Below the pieces are notes generated by a model. It saw only the letters and a program-made list of their open reading frames with translations. It was not told the origin of the DNA and made no database searches. Of a DNA stretch of 64,000 bases, positions 12,216 through 25,560 are shown piece after piece. Within the stretch, counting starts at the first letter, position 1, and every line of letters starts with the position of its first letter. Made by a program: the position numbers and the translations under genes. This stretch comes from Podocnemis expansa (Eukaryota > Chordata > Testudines > Podocnemididae): contig ML681990.1 of NCBI GenBank assembly GCA_007922195.1, positions 37,709,557 through 37,773,556 on the forward strand, given 5' to 3'.

Positions 12216-13566
12216 TCTGGGGGGGGGGGTCAGGCTCAAAGTCAATAGCATCATAGACTGGTGTAATCTCAACCCCAAGTCCTGGCAGATGACACCACTG
12301 TTTTGTCGCTTACATGTGATTTATGGGCTCACTCCAACTCCCACTGAATTAATGCCATACCTTTCTGTTGGGAGCTACAATGTCAAGCCTGTCTGAGAAT
12401 TCACATGCACAGTAAGTCAGAATTCAGCCTGGGTTTGAAAATTGTATGAGAATTAGAACAACCTACTTAGAGTTTCTTCCAAATGCAAAAAAAAAAAAAA
12501 AGGGGGGGGGGGTTCACATTCAGTAGAAATCACTGTGGGTGAACATGCTGTTAGTCTTATCTTGCATTTAAACCTACCATGCTTAAATTTTTTTATCCTT
12601 TTTTTTCTAATTGACTGTAGTAGGATTTTCCTTTCATGCATAACTTCATTTTTTTGTACAAGGTCTTGAATCAAAGGCTTAGTTAGCCTTTATTTAGCAT
12701 CCATAAGATGATCCTGTATATGCTAAATGTGCAATGTACTGTACTGTAGGTTGATGATAATATATATGTATTCATTGTGCTACAATTTTTTAAATTCTTA
12801 GAAGTTATATAAATAAAGGTACATAGATGATCAATGCCCTTAATCCTTTAGGAATTATGGCTTTTTTAAACATAAAGTATCTAAAATTTTTGTAAGCACT
12901 GTAATGATATCTGTCATATGTGAGTGTTGATATGTCTTTTTGGTTCCTTCCCCGTTTGACTCTTTCCTATCTTGAAAGCAATCTGCTATGCAAAAGGGAG
13001 AGATCAGAAGCTCATGTTAGGCAATTTTTTTTTTTTAATTTTCACATCCCATGTTTGACTTTCGCACAGTTTACCATTTGTCAAGATCTTTTCTGAATGG
13101 ATATGAAGATATAAAACAATCAGTAGGTGTTCAAGACTCTGATTTATTTTGAAGTGTCAGTCAGTCATTTAATTATATGCATATCCAATGTATCAAAGAT
13201 GTTTACGAGGGCAACCTCCATTTGACTCCTATTTTAAGACTTGCTGCTATCTAGTCTTATTTTGTTCCTGCTGGTGCAATTACATTTTATCATTGCATTG
13301 CCGGAAGGCTAATACAGTAGATGCTGCCATAACATCATTGCTGCTTAAACAAAGATATGTTCAACAAATAAAATATTTATACGGATTCACAGAGAGAACA
13401 TTTTGAGAAGTTTCTTTCTTAAAAGCTGGAACTTGTTAAAAAGAAACACAGTAGACAGGTGAAAATCTGGCAACCTAACTCTGAAGCCTTACACATATTT
13501 GTAGTTTAAGTTGATATCTGCAATCCTGACTGATCTTAGGCTTCTGCTCACCAGACAGCAGCTATG
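12216..13566. other. Unique AT-rich DNA with homopolymers
   Basis: Contains G11 at 12219-12229 and an A15-G11 tract at 12487-12512, which are likely assembly-sensitive. Otherwise AT-rich unique text without a supported ORF. 13896-14867 is similar. Confidence 0.55.
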
Positions 13567-13574
13567 CATGCTTA

Positions 13575-13887
13575 TAGGGCCAGATTTAGGCACAAGCCAA
13601 GTAAGCCATGGCTTAGGGCTTCACCATATGAGGGGCCTCTAACTATGTTGGGGATAATAACAAAACATTTATCATAAGGTATTAGATAATGCAAATGAGG
13701 CTTTTTGTTTGTTTTGGTTAATTGTTTTTTGTTGCATTTTGCCTATATGTATACACACACATGCAAATATAACCATTTACCATTTATTTTTTCATTGCCC
13801 ATTCTGTTTTACTGTAATACACTTTTTGGGGGGGAGCTCTGAATCTTGACATAGCTTAGGGCCTCAGCATGCCCTAATCCAGCCCTG
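13575..13887. mobile_element. hAT-like MITE, AGGGCCAGATTTAGGC ends
   Basis: The left end TAGGGCCAGATTTAGGC and right end GCCCTAATCCAGCCCTG are inverted repeats. The flanks catgctta/tatactta match 6 of 8. Interior is AT-rich with no ORF. This is a cousin of the common 'cagggccggc' hAT elements. Confidence 0.8.
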
Positions 13888-14867
13888 TATACTTATAGAA
13901 TGAACTGGCCTTCCCTGCACATACAGAGCTCCCATTGAGTTCAGTGAGCATTTTGGCTGTGCACAGAATGCATCATTGGGGTGAAGTTTGGGACCCTGGG
14001 AAGCTATATGCTCAGATTCAGGATGGAAAAGAGACACTGATTGCCTTTGCCATGATATATGTCACAGTACCTGTTCCATGTTTGCCTGGCTGCTTGGCAA
14101 GAGAGAGATCAGTGGGAAATAGACACCAACTCCAACAAGCTATAGCATGAATATATGAAGTCTGTTCTTCTGTAGAAAGGAGACTACTGTGGGAAACAGG
14201 GACAATATACTGCCAAAGAGGAAAATGTTTTTAAAATATAAAGTGAAGTCTCTTTAAAATTCAGTTTGGGCAGATTGCCCTAACACTATGGGTTCGTTTT
14301 AATTCGTGTATTCAATGTGCAGTCTGAATCTTCCCCCAAAATAGGACAAGAATGAGGGTAGGAACACTGTCCCATTTTTGGATCACACAAGCCTGCAACT
14401 AGCCCTGGAAGACAATCTTATTTTTTAAAATTCTGCAGCAAGTGCAAAACCTTGATAGATTTTTGGCTGAATCAAGTCTGTAATACAAGAACTAAGCAAT
14501 GTGCAAAGACTGAAGTACCCCATAACAACATTAGTTTATTGCAAGCAGATGAATATGTGATTGCCCAAAGCTGCAATCTAAACAGCTAATTATCTACCAA
14601 CAAAAAAAAGAGAAAGAGATGACACATTTCTCATAATAGCCCATCACATTTAATTTATTTATTTTTAAAAAACCAAGCAGTCCTTCAAATGCAACACAAG
14701 AAAATTCCCATTGATTAATTTGATTTGCAATTTGTGGCGCTTTTTAGAAGCTGTCAAGTTGTATTTGGTAGCATTAGTCATAATAAAATCCAGTTAAGAT
14801 GCAAGTCAAGATGACTGACAGGACCAAAGTATAGTCCTCCTACAACAGGTCATTAGCAGGGATAGAA

Positions 14868-15095
14868 CATAAGATCATAGACTTTAAGGCAGGAAGGGAC
14901 CATCATGATCCTCTAGTCTGACCTCTTGTACATTACAGAACCTTGCCCACCAACCTCTGCTATAGACCCCTAACCTCTGACTGAATTACAGAAGTCCTCA
15001 AATCATGATTGAAAGACTTCAAGTTATGGAAAATCTATCATTTACACTGGGTTAAGCTTTTAAGTGACCTATGTCCCATGCATGCTGCCTTGAGC
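14868..15095 (-). mobile_element. CR1-related 3' fragment, old
   Basis: 'atcatagactttaaggcagg', 'aagggaccatcatgatcctc' and 'tagtctgacctcttgtacat' match the reverse of CR1-type 3' regions (ATCATAGA..., ...GGGACC...). It has diverged from the consensus, with no coding remnant. Confidence 0.65.
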
Positions 15096-15139
15096 ACCAG
15101 AAATACACACTTGTACCACACTCTGGCCACAGGCATAGC

Positions 15140-15407
15140 TAGAGCCCTGCACAGATACAAATAAGTGGATCTGTATCTGACCTGCATCTGCCAGAAATGG
15201 TCCGTGGATATCCATGTTGTATTCATGGATGCGGATATAATGCAGATATCTGTGGATATCCTCATATTTGCAGGGCTCTAGCTCTGTGCAGATAAAAATA
15301 TGTGGATCCTTATCTGATCTGCATCCACAAGAAATGGTCCGTGGATATCCGTGTTGTATCCATGGATGTGGGTATAAGGTGGATATCTGTGGATTTGCAG
15401 GGCTCTA
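15140..15407. mobile_element. Dimeric hAT MITE, TAGAGCCCTGCA ends, perfect TSD
   Basis: Two head-to-tail units of about 130-145 bp share 'gaaatggtccgtggatatcc', 'tggatctgtatctgacctgc' and 'gatatctgtggat'. The outer ends are TAGAGCCCTGCA and TGCAGGGCTCTA. One perfect 8-bp duplication GGCATAGC flanks the whole dimer (15132-15139 and 15408-15415), and 'tgcagggctctagctctgtg' joins the units at about 15271-15290. The dimer therefore moved as one piece or arose in place between one pair of TSDs. Confidence 0.93.
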
Positions 15408-15415
15408 GGCATAGC

Positions 15416-16367
15416 CACTGGCTGGTTGTAGTAGCAATCTTCTTTTGTCCAGCCAGTGGAGGAAGATATGATTACATATACATAGCCAATGTCTTATAAC
15501 AGCAGCATAGCCATTCTCTAAAAACAGAAGGAGAGAAATGAGCTATTTTTGTTGAGTGACTTTTTAAATATTTTTTTACTCAGAACCAATATGAAGGTTA
15601 GAATCAGCTGTTTGATATCCCTTGCAAATGTTATATTAAACTCACTGTCTTCGCACAGAGCAGCATGTACATTCACTGTTAGAATTGCATGCTGTGCACT
15701 CTACTTGAATGAGGTTTTTTCCTCCTTTTTTTGTTGCTTATATTCTAGATTCAATATATTTAAATTAGCAAATCAGTCTTAACATAGTGCCTAACCCCTT
15801 TGCAATAAAACAACACTTGAACAGGCTCGGTAGCTGAACCTCATCATTTGCATACTGATGTTGATCTCTTGTCTTACGTACGAGAATAATTCTGCTCTAA
15901 GATTATTCCACAGAGTCTCATGTCCATTCTTTCTCTAGACAAGAAATTATTGAATTATATCAATAAGTGATTATGGCAGAAACAAGTTGTTTGTTCAGGG
16001 AAATCCATGTTCATTGTAATATAGGGAAGGGTATATTGAAACCTATGGATAGAGAAGGGTGGATGGGTGGGTGAGTGTGTTTTTAATAAATTTAGCTCTA
16101 GTGAAATGCCCATTTCTGAAGACTGAGATCATCTAACTATAGCCATACTACTACAAAGTAACACTGAAGGCAGCATGGCAAGTCACATGCAGTAGCACAC
16201 TACCCTGACATGGGCAGATCACCCACAGGGCAAAAGTAGATCTTTGGCTCCATGAAGATTCAGTTCTTGGTGTATCAGGTAAGATGGCCAATAAGAGTTC
16301 CAGGTACAGTTCATGGTGATGTGAGGTGGAAATAGTAAAGATGCAGATTATTAAGTGAAATCCACAC
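15416..16367. other. Unique intergenic DNA, no gene seen
   Basis: AT-rich with no repeat or exon signal. ORFs are under 80 codons and unsupported. Confidence 0.55.
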
Positions 16368-16370
16368 ATT

Positions 16371-16749
16371 GGGTATATCTACACTGGTTTAAGTAACCTT
16401 AAAGTCAACCTTCTTAAGCTGACTTAGAGAGTCCGCATTGAAAACACCTGCATCCACACTGACGGGTGTTAGGTCAATGGAGTAGTGGTGCATTGTGGGT
16501 AGCACAGCACCTCTGGGAGGGGGCCTGGAGGCCAATTAGGTCAACTTAAGGGCTTTCCCCATCTACATTGACTTAAGTCAACTTAATAAGTTCGACTGAA
16601 GCGTTAAGTTGACCTTAAGAAGTGGTGATATTAAGTCATCTTAAAGAAGCTTTTAAGTCAACTTAATAAAAGCCCAGAGTGGCTGCGGGCATCTGTAGGT
16701 CAACTTGACCTTCCTTAAGTTGACCTAAGGCTCCAGTTTAGAAGTACCC
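16371..16749. mobile_element. GTCAACTTAA-palindrome MITE, copy M5
   Basis: Termini GGGTATATCTACACTGG and its degraded inverse AGTTTAGAAGTACCC have the same sequence as the TTCGAA MITEs. The interior instead repeats AAGTTGAC/GTCAACTT palindromes (for example ttgacttaagtcaactt near 16568). The 3-bp duplication ATT flanks it (16368-16370, 16750-16752). Confidence 0.85.
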
Positions 16750-16920
16750 ATTCACTTTATTAAGAGCCATGACCCTTTTTTATTGACTCCTTTTATTAAT
16801 ATTTGACAAATTGAGATTTAATTTGTGACATGGTTCACAGAAAGCAAAAGGGCCATGGATTTTTGTAGAAGTTTATATCTATATCATCTTCTGTGCATAT
16901 GTGGCCAACTTACAAACTTC

Positions 16921-17112
16921 CAGAGGGTAGCCATGTTAGGCTGTGTACAAGAAAAGGAATGGGACTCCTGTGGTACTTTGAAGACTAACAGATTTCTTCA
17001 GGCATTCGCTTTCATGGGCTCCAGCCCACTTCATCAAACAGAGCCAACGAAAGTTTATGCCCAAAAAAATCTTTTAGTCTTTAAAGTGCTACAGGCCTCT
17101 TGTTATCTTGAA
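16921..17112. mobile_element. tRNA-derived SINE, full plus copy with inverted partial copy
   Basis: A complete plus copy has head 'gggtagccatgttaggctgt', body 'gactcctgtggtactttgaa' and tail 'ccagcccacttcatca' (to about 17037). A minus fragment follows ('aacgaaagtttatgcccaaa ... gtctttaaagtgctacagg', about 17045-17105), lacking its head. The plus-strand ORF at 16825-17184 merely overlaps this repeat. Confidence 0.9.
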
Positions 17113-19172
17113 AACTATTTCAATTATCTCTCCCTAGCTACAAAAATGTCAGGCACTGAACAAAAACAATATAAGGAGATATAGATTACCATTTATATAT
17201 ACAAACTGCAAATGGGTGAAAATTCACATAAATGCTTGGAGAAAATAGTCTGCCAATGATCTGCAGGTTAAACTTTGTTCACACAATTCGTTTATCATAA
17301 AATTGCACGAGAGGCGGCGCAAACTCTTAAACCACAAATTGTGATAACTTACAAAAAGATGATGTTTGCTTGATTATTTTTGTGAATTGTTCAATCAGCT
17401 GTATTTACAATACTGAGAACTGCATTTGGTTAGTTAGAATGAGGTGAAATCAGGTTGTTCAATATTTGTAAAGGAAGAAAGAAATTAGTTATGTGTAAGT
17501 ACATATAGTACTCCTACAAACAGGACACAACAATTAGGAATGATTCAATCTATTGTTTAATACTGATTCTCTGTTTCTACTTAGACAGAATAAAGTCTTA
17601 ATTCATTTTAAGCTCATATCTAATATATATACTGAATGTATTTAGCATAACTCATAATCACAGTATTCAGAAACAGAACTGTAGCTGATCAATTACAGGA
17701 GGTGGGGAGCATGGAGGAGAAATTTGCAGGCATTCATACCAATTCCAAGTGGCTGTTCATGCAGCCATGTGTTCTTTTTAATTAGCTGTTTGTGAACATC
17801 TGCATCAATGAGGACCTTTGGATGAATATTTGGGAAATAGTGGTTCTGCATTCAAGGACCAATATTATATGTCAGCAAGGAAAGTATTCAGAACTAAAAA
17901 AGTGTTTTTTTACTGTTACTTGGTATTTATTTGCTATGCACAATTTCTTCTGCTGTTTAGAAAGCATCTCATTTAATCTGGGAACAGAAGCAATACAAAG
18001 TCACAGAACAGCCAATAGGCAAAGCTAATGTGTGTAAATACCCAATAGGATAAAACTTGTTTGCTCATGTTCAGCAAAAACTTAAGTTTGTGGATCTAAA
18101 TTACATGGGTTGCTTTGTACTAATTTGGTAAGAAACTAAGTAGGTTGATGAATAGCTCGTGAACAGAAAAAACAGCTGAAATTTCCAGCTACTGTAATTT
18201 ATTCACAAGTGATCATTCAACCACTGCAAACAGTCAGACAACTATGTTCACAACACAGCTAAAATTATCCTCTGAGTCTAAGGTGAAAGTGCAGGAATAA
18301 GAAACTGCTCAGGTAACTTGTCTGGGTCGCAGCTACTCTCCCTGTCTACTCAACGATGGAACACCCTTGTCCGAACACCATCCTGCAAGAAATAAAACAT
18401 GTCTTAGTTAGTTCCATTCTCTGGCCAACTTCATGACTGAAAGCTAGTCCCTTTAACTGTGCCCTCCTTGGAATTTTGTCAGCAAGGCTGTTTGAAAAAC
18501 TGCAGTCTCACAAAGCCCAGAATAAAAGTACCTGTAACCAGCTGCTATCTGGATTTTACAAATCCCCTCTTATAGCTCACAAATAGTTCCCAGTTGTGTG
18601 GCCTTGTAAATCCCTTGTATAGAAATATGATGAATTATAAACCAGCTTTGAGATTTAATTTAAGGGAATTAAAGTTTTAAACAAATGTTAAATTTCTAAA
18701 ACATGCTGCCATAAATACATCTGGGTACAATAATGTATAATGCTAATTCTAACAATGTTCTGCTAGTGACTAGACAACAGATGACTAAAATATAGGTGGA
18801 TGAGTCTTGTGCTCCAGCTGATATAATCAGTGAAAGTTGATCATGCTTTAGGGTCTTATTAGGAGCAGTTTTCTAACTGTTACCATTTAGATTAGTAGCA
18901 ACAGGTACTAAAGATCTAGTATTTGAATAATGGCAAGTATAATACATTCATTATGTCCACCATATCTGGCAACTTTATGAGATGGCTGGATTTGGTGGCT
19001 ATCACTATACTGAATGTTTTTGATTTTATGTGGTTTTGCTGTCTGTCTGCTAACTAGCATCAGCAGCCTTCATACATAATGATAAATTCCACTGGTGAAT
19101 GCTGCATGATGACAGGTAATATACTTAGACATTTGTTTGCTAGTAACTAAACTCTGTCTACCAAATCATGTC
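17113..19172. other. Unique AT-rich DNA, no gene seen
   Basis: Long, low-GC, non-repetitive stretch. Parts (17180-17600, 18050-18300) could be regulatory because they lack transposon debris, but nothing specific is visible. Confidence 0.5.
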
Positions 19173-19180
19173 ACATAGAC

Positions 19181-19343
19181 CAGTGGTTCTCAACCGTTTG
19201 TTGGTTCCAACACACTTGGCAGTATAATGACCCTACAGGACACACCAGGGCAAATCCAGCAATCTCCTCAGCTCTCCATGACAAACTTACCACTGTGTGA
19301 TGACACAGTAATGTGTCCTGACACAGTAGTTTGAGAACCAGTG
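19181..19343. mobile_element. hAT-like MITE, CAGTGGTTCTCAA family, copy 2, perfect TSD
   Basis: The ends are CAGTGGTTCTCAA and TTGAGAACCAGTG. The perfect 8-bp duplication ACATAGAC lies at 19173-19180 and 19344-19351. The interior matches copy 1 at 967-1144. Confidence 0.95.
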
Positions 19344-19717
19344 ACATAGACAGCCAAATATTTGATCACTAAATGTAGGGCCCAGATTTTAACCAGTCAC
19401 TTAGAGATAAATGGTTTTCCAATCTAATATACCTTCTAGATACCATTATGCATTACATTATTCCCCTCAAAATATAGTACTTCTAGCAATGACCTAGTAG
19501 TAGCTGTAAGAATAGTCGCTTAAAACTGAGATCATATGATGATATGACAATTAGAGATAGGTGAACCTCAGTAGCTGCAGGATCCTGGTTCATTTCATTG
19601 GAACTTCCAGAAGTCTGGCTATTATCCAAAGCTTAATTAAGATATATGAATCTTTGGATCTTTGCCAACTTTTCTCAAGGGAAGGGATTTTAAATTTTCA
19701 AATTTTTGCAGTGGAAT

Positions 19718-20041
19718 CAGTGGTGCTGGGCAGAGGGAGCTAATGCCCTGATTCCCAGCACCAGTACCCCAAGTGCTGGGGGGGCAGGGGCTGGGCCACC
19801 CATGGCAGCAGCTGTCTTCCCCAGCCCCGGCCCTGACTGGGCATCCAGAGCCACGCCACCTGTGGTGGCAGCTGTCTTCCTTGGCCCCAGCCCTGGCCCC
19901 CAATCCAGGGCTGGGCTGACAGTGGCAGGATCCCAATCTGGGCCCTGCCTGAGGCCCCAGGACCAGATCGGACCTGGGCCCTACATCAGGGTGAGGTGGG
20001 GCCCAGGCCCTGGGTCTTTTCCTGGGTCAGTGTCGCTCCTG
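19718..20041. mobile_element. GC-rich repeat, possible hAT with tandem core
   Basis: The interior repeats a unit of about 70 bp (gcagctgtcttcc + cccagccc). The right end TGTCGCTCCTG resembles that of the hAT at 27381-27693. The left end CAGTGGTGCTGGG is a weak match and no target duplication was found. ORFs through it (19706-20065 and the minus-strand counterpart) are compositional. Confidence 0.4.
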
Positions 20042-22923
20042 AATGTTTGTGCAATGTTTCATTGAACTTTACTGTCAGACTGGGTACCGGAGATGCCTGT
20101 ATACAAATGCTTCTTATCCTAATGAGATCTTCCAGCTTTACCATCTCTAGCTATGTCACAGTACAGTTCTAATGCATGTTGTGGTACATACTGTAGTGTC
20201 ATAAAAAGACCATACTTAAAAAGAACCATACTTTTAACATATCACAGTACTGGCTGAATGAAGGATTCAGTCAAAAGCCAAAAATTAAAATACTGAAGTT
20301 AACATGGCTTCTCCTGTGTGAATAGGAAGATGCCAATATTCTGCATCTTTCATGCTTAAAGTAAACCTAATTACTTCATCTAAGTGCTAATACTGCCCCC
20401 AGTGCATGGACCCTATTCCTTTCCCTCATCCAGAGATTGCCACTTTGTCCAATGGATAAAGGCAAGATGCTAAATCAGGATTCAGGTTTAGGGGAGTTTA
20501 TAAGTGCTGATATTGCCCTGCAATTGCCCTTGCTTAGCAATATAGGTACAGAGGGAAAATGATCTTTTTTTAATTTGCCTGTTCCATTTAAAAAAAAAAA
20601 GAAATTCTATGTGGGTGCCTATTGCCGTTGTTGGTAGTAAATGGACTAAAAACAGTGTTTGCTTGCCTCATGCTTTTTGTTCCAAGGGCAGTAGAAAGAG
20701 AAGGAGAGTCTCACAGACTGGTATTTTGACCTGATAATTACCAGTTACTTTTGTGGCCTGCTACAGCTACCTGTGTCTTAGGAGAAAAGCCTTTTATGCC
20801 AATCCTTTACAGTTCTGCTTGAACTTTAAGTCAAACGTTGCTTTCCATTGGAGTTGCCTTCTGAATTCAGCATCATTTCTGTCTGTCTTCTCTATTACTT
20901 TCTAATCTCAACCCCTCAATAGAGCCAAACACATTTGACAGTAATGAGCCTAGTGTCACTCTGAAGCACTGTGGCAATTAAAAAAGATTGAAAAATCAAA
21001 ACATTTTTTGCTACAAATTTGGGGTGGGAAGGTCAACAAAAATTCAAACAAATTAAATGAAATATTCGTTTCACTTCAACTTGAAATTTTAGGGATTGCT
21101 CCAGGATTACAAAACTGAATACAATTTTGTTTTCAAGGGTCATTTTTGGGGTCAGTGTTCCCCTTTCTTTCCCTTTTTTTACCAGCCCCCACCCCTTTTT
21201 CAGTGGACATAGGGGGAAAGAATTAGAAGAAAAAAATTGGAGAGACTAGGCTTGTCTCTGTTATAGTAAAATCTAGTCTTTTCCAATCAAATTTTTAAGC
21301 CACTCTGACCTAGTCAGCATTCAAATCAGAATGGCCTCCATTACAGCATTTGTCACAATGCCTGAAAAATCAGCTTCCTAGAAGACTGACAACCCAATCC
21401 TGTTGCTGTCATTGAACTCAATAAGCATTTTGCCATTAACACCCACAGAAGCAGACTTACACATCTGCCTGATGGTGATCAGCTGTATTGTCTATATGTG
21501 GTATGTGGGATAGAACCCAAGGAATTTAGTATCCAAAACACAGACCACTTGAATTAAAATTATTTCTCATGACTGCCATAAGACTAGGGTTTGGTTACTT
21601 CCCCTCAGAATGCCAGTCATGAGAGACAGATTTATTCTATGAATGTTCATACTCATGCTCAAACAGATCTCACACTACATCCAGCAGAGGACCTAGCCAA
21701 TATAGATTACAGTAAGACATATTCAGTATAGATCCACCATGTAATTTTGCTGTCGTATCTTTTTCCACTATTACTACTGTTTCTTTTCATAAGCTATGGA
21801 ATCCATGCCAAAACTGACAGCCCTCCAGAACAATAATTACAATAGCTTGCTTTTGAGACATTTTTAACAAGTAACTAGGGCTACTATTACAACAACACAG
21901 CAATGGATGTCATGTGGAAGCTGACAACGGTATAAATGGTGTGCTACGGCTGAAATATTACAAATCTTGTAAATCAGCACACCCACACACATACTTTTGT
22001 ACCCATTAGAAAGGGCTTCCACCACAGCTGCTACCTGTGTGATATGTTGTAATCCGGTGTAACTTATCCTTGTAATAAACAAAAATACTTTCTGAAAAAA
22101 AGATGGGAAAATATCACTACAACCCATAATAAATGTGTTCTGTTAATATAAGTAAGTTCCTGAAGATGAATGTTAACAGTGTTACTGCTGTTACCTTTTA
22201 CATACAACACATTAATTTATCTGCTAATGAAGAAAAAGGAGAAACCCAACTGCCCAATGAACAGTAAGCTTTCCATATCCTGAGATCTCATCATCAAATT
22301 CTTTCCTATTAATATAGAGCAATGAGAGTTCTTTGTGTTTTGAATGAAATTATTTCATTCCTGTTTGTTTGTTTATTTTCCAGCATCTGAAGTAAATCCT
22401 CTGGATGAAATGTAGTATTTTCCTCTTCCAGGCTATTTTTCATTAACCCCTCTTTATTATTAGCAACACATGGCTACTGAAAATTCCTAATATGGAAAAT
22501 GAAAGTTGGAGTCATGTCATGATTAAGGCTTTCAGTATCTCAACAAAGTAATAAGATGCAAAAGTGTTGTATTATGGTACCATAAAAGTTCTTCTTCTCT
22601 CACTGATGCACTTAAGATTTATTGTCTAATCACCTGTCTGCTCCACCCACCAGTTCTTCATGCGGACAGCACAGATTACTGGTACTCTCAATAGTCAACT
22701 GATGTTTCACAGTCCTACATGAAAAAAAGATGAAAGTAATGATTATGCCCAGTATCTTGAAAAAGAAAGAAAGAAATGAGGCTACAACATCAAATTTAAT
22801 TTCATGGCACATACTTGCTCCAAATCTTTGTATGTCCATGCAAAAGCATAACAAGCAATAGACATTTAAGTGAAACTTTACTGAACTTGGAGCTGCTCCA
22901 CCCCAACATATATTTCATATTGC
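20042..22923. other. Unique AT-rich DNA, no gene seen
   Basis: About 2.9 kb without recognised repeats. ORFs at 21864 and 22630 (minus) are short, hydrophobic and unsupported. Confidence 0.5.
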
Positions 22924-22926
22924 TTT

Positions 22927-23350
22927 GGCTGTGTTTAGATGAGTTTTATTTCGAAACAACAGTCGTTTCTAAATAAAATTTCTTATGTACACACGATGTT
23001 CCGTTATTTCAAAACAATGGGACCTGTTGTTTCAAAGTAACGGCCGTTATTTTAAAACAGTAAAACCTCGCTTGAAATCGAAATAGCCATTGTTTCAAAA
23101 CGGCTGGTTCGAAACAATGGCACTTGGACACGTTGTTTCGAAACAACTGTTTCGAAACAACATGTCCGAATAGCCTTATTTTGAAATAACCATTTTGAAA
23201 TAACAGCTGTTTTGATAGCAGGCTTTCCCTTAATTTGAATTAACATTTTCTTAATTCAAAGTAACTTATTTCGAAATAAGGACTTTATTTCAAAATAACT
23301 CATTTTGAAATAACTTATTTCAAAATAACAGTTTATGTGTGAACATAGCC
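22927..23350. mobile_element. TTCGAA-palindrome MITE, copy M3
   Basis: The left end GGCTGTGTTTAGATGA pairs with the right end GTGTGAACATAGCC. The 3-bp flank TTT is on both sides (22924-22926, 23351-23353). The interior is almost wholly built of TTATTTCGAAATAA, GTTTCGAAACAAC and related palindromes. Confidence 0.9.
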
Positions 23351-23353
23351 TTT

Positions 23354-24559
23354 CAGTACATTGCACATGAGCCATTGCACATGACTCAGCTCAGCTCTAA
23401 ACTCACAGTTTCTTCACTTCATGTGTAGCTTAGATTGCTTGCCTTGCTTACAATTGGAAGGTGCTTCCTCTCACAATTTTTCTTTACCTACACAAGTAAG
23501 TATATAATCTCTGTTAATCAGACACATCCTTTTAAATGAGAATGATACACTTTTCTCAGTTTTCTAAGTGCGCCATCATTGCCATTGAGGCAGAGCACTG
23601 AATAAGTGGTAGCACAAAAACTCTGGTCCCCTGGAAACTCTGGGAGAGATTGTGCTTCAGAAGGCAGGCCCCTTTTGGAGCTGATTGGTGCACAGAGAGA
23701 TTCTGCCTTCTGTGCAGTAGCTGTATGGTTTGGGTCATGGCCACCACAAATTAACTATGCACTTTGCAAATATCTCACATTCCTGGGAGCACTCACAGAA
23801 GCTGTACTTGGAAAGCAAGAAAAGAAAGGCTCCTTGGATCTTCCCCCATCCTCACATTAAGGCCAAGTAAAATTTGCCCTTAATTTGTATAAATATCTTT
23901 ATCTTGATAATGTTGCATTTATTTGCTGAAACATGTAAATACTCTGTAAGCGGCTCCTCCCCTGCAATCATTCCACACAAGAACTCAGCATGAGTTCTTG
24001 ACAGTGCCACACTAGAGGACCTGCCAGATCAGGCTTCAGATTAAAACAATTTAAAAGCTGAAAGCTATAAATGTTTAAGTATGTAACTAATTTTCTGCCT
24101 ATTTGCAACATAGCTCATTTCTTATAAGGAGTCTGGTCCTGAAAATGCTCCCCCTCCAATGTCCTGTTGACTTCAATGGGAGCTCAGGAGAGCATATGTG
24201 TAGGATTGGGCTAGACTTTGTCAGAATCTTCCAGCTTATCCTTTGCAATTGCTTTTTGGTTTTAATTGTCTTGGAACTGAAATACTGGCACAATGACCAA
24301 GGTTGGGATTTTCAAAAGCTCTTAAAGAAGTTCCAGGGATTAAAACTTGTTCTTGCCTTGCATTTCATACACACATAGGGTCCAGTTCTGCAACCTTCAC
24401 TCCTCTAAGCCCATGGAAGGATGAACATTCTTTGGTTGATCAATACAGAAAACTAAGCTGTGGTGGGGCAGATAGGTAGGAGGTTAACGAGAGCCTGTGG
24501 ACACAATTGCCCCATACACACTACTACTACAGTAGTTGATGTAAGGAATTGAGAATGAA
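23354..24559. other. Unique intergenic DNA with one small fold-back piece
   Basis: 'ccctccaatgtcctgttgac'/'ttcaatgggagctcagg' at about 24150-24188 is one of the small fold-back pieces mentioned at 37528. Nothing else was recognised. Confidence 0.5.
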
Positions 24560-25560
24560 TTTATAAGGAAGAGGCCCAGCTCAGTTAGGGAGTGACCATG
24601 AAAGAGAGTAAAACTCCACTTCTTTCTCAACAAGTGAGGCCTGGCTCCAGCTAAGAGTCTGAGACAGCTTGCTGCCTGAACAAGCCTTCTGGGAGATTGG
24701 ATGACTGGGCCAAGGCAGACTCACAAGAAGTACTGACCACACAAAGACAACCACAGAATCAAAAAGCAGGTTCTGCTGATGAATCTTTAAACCACCCTGG
24801 TACTGAGTTTGCTGTTTTCTTTGTATTTTGGACTCTAATGTCCTGAAAGGGTTGGGACTCAAGTGTGCCATAGCTGAAGGGCTAAGACTCCATGATGCCA
24901 GAACAGTGAGTGGTGGCACTGAATCACAAGGACCACCACAGCTGAGTGAATCATGCCTGATAGAACACAAGAGGGTGCCACCAGGGAACCTGATTGTGAA
25001 ATTGCAGGCATGGAGCTAGCCCTTGTGAAAGAGAGCAGAGTTACACCTCCCCAGCAGCATGAACATGGAACAACTTTTGAAATGGATAGTGCAACAGAAT
25101 CCCTGACACCAATGACTCCTGCAGAGATGGCCACCCAGCAGCAGCTGATCTGAGATTAGCTACTCAGCAGGAACAGCAAAAACAACCGCTGATGCAGCAG
25201 ACCATGACTATATTGCAGCCTCCTGCAACAGGTGTGCCTTCCGGCATGGATCCATCAAGGTGAGAAAGTGAGACCGGAACATGGTCCAGATGTCTTTCTT
25301 GAAATATTTGATCAGGTGGTGGCAGCAGCATTACAGTGGTCACTCGAGCAGTGGACTTGACAGAAACAGTTCAAGCTGCCCATTGTGAGTTAGACCTATC
25401 AATACCACAGTATTATTCATGGAAGGGAGCCATTTTGGACTCCCTGGACATCTTGGAGTGAACATTCTGCTGGTGACTAGGGGATGAGTGATATCCTCCA
25501 CCACCTGTTCCTGAATGGTGGCACAGCAACTGTGAGACTGGTTTTTGGTGGCAGCTCAGA
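24560..25560 (+). pseudogene. Gypsy-type LTR retrotransposon remnant: 5' leader and SCAN-like gag start
   Basis: A gag-like ATG at 25065 begins MEQLLKWIVQQNP, typical of the SCAN-related gag of Gmr1-like Gypsy elements in reptiles. The stretch at 25277 onward (EHGPDVFLEIFDQVVAA) matches the start of the SCAN-like fold (DGPEAFLxxFExVA pattern, from memory). The frame is broken repeatedly by stops and shifts. Sequence 24560-25064 is taken as its leader by position only. Gag would form the particle shell; here it is dead. Confidence 0.6.
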
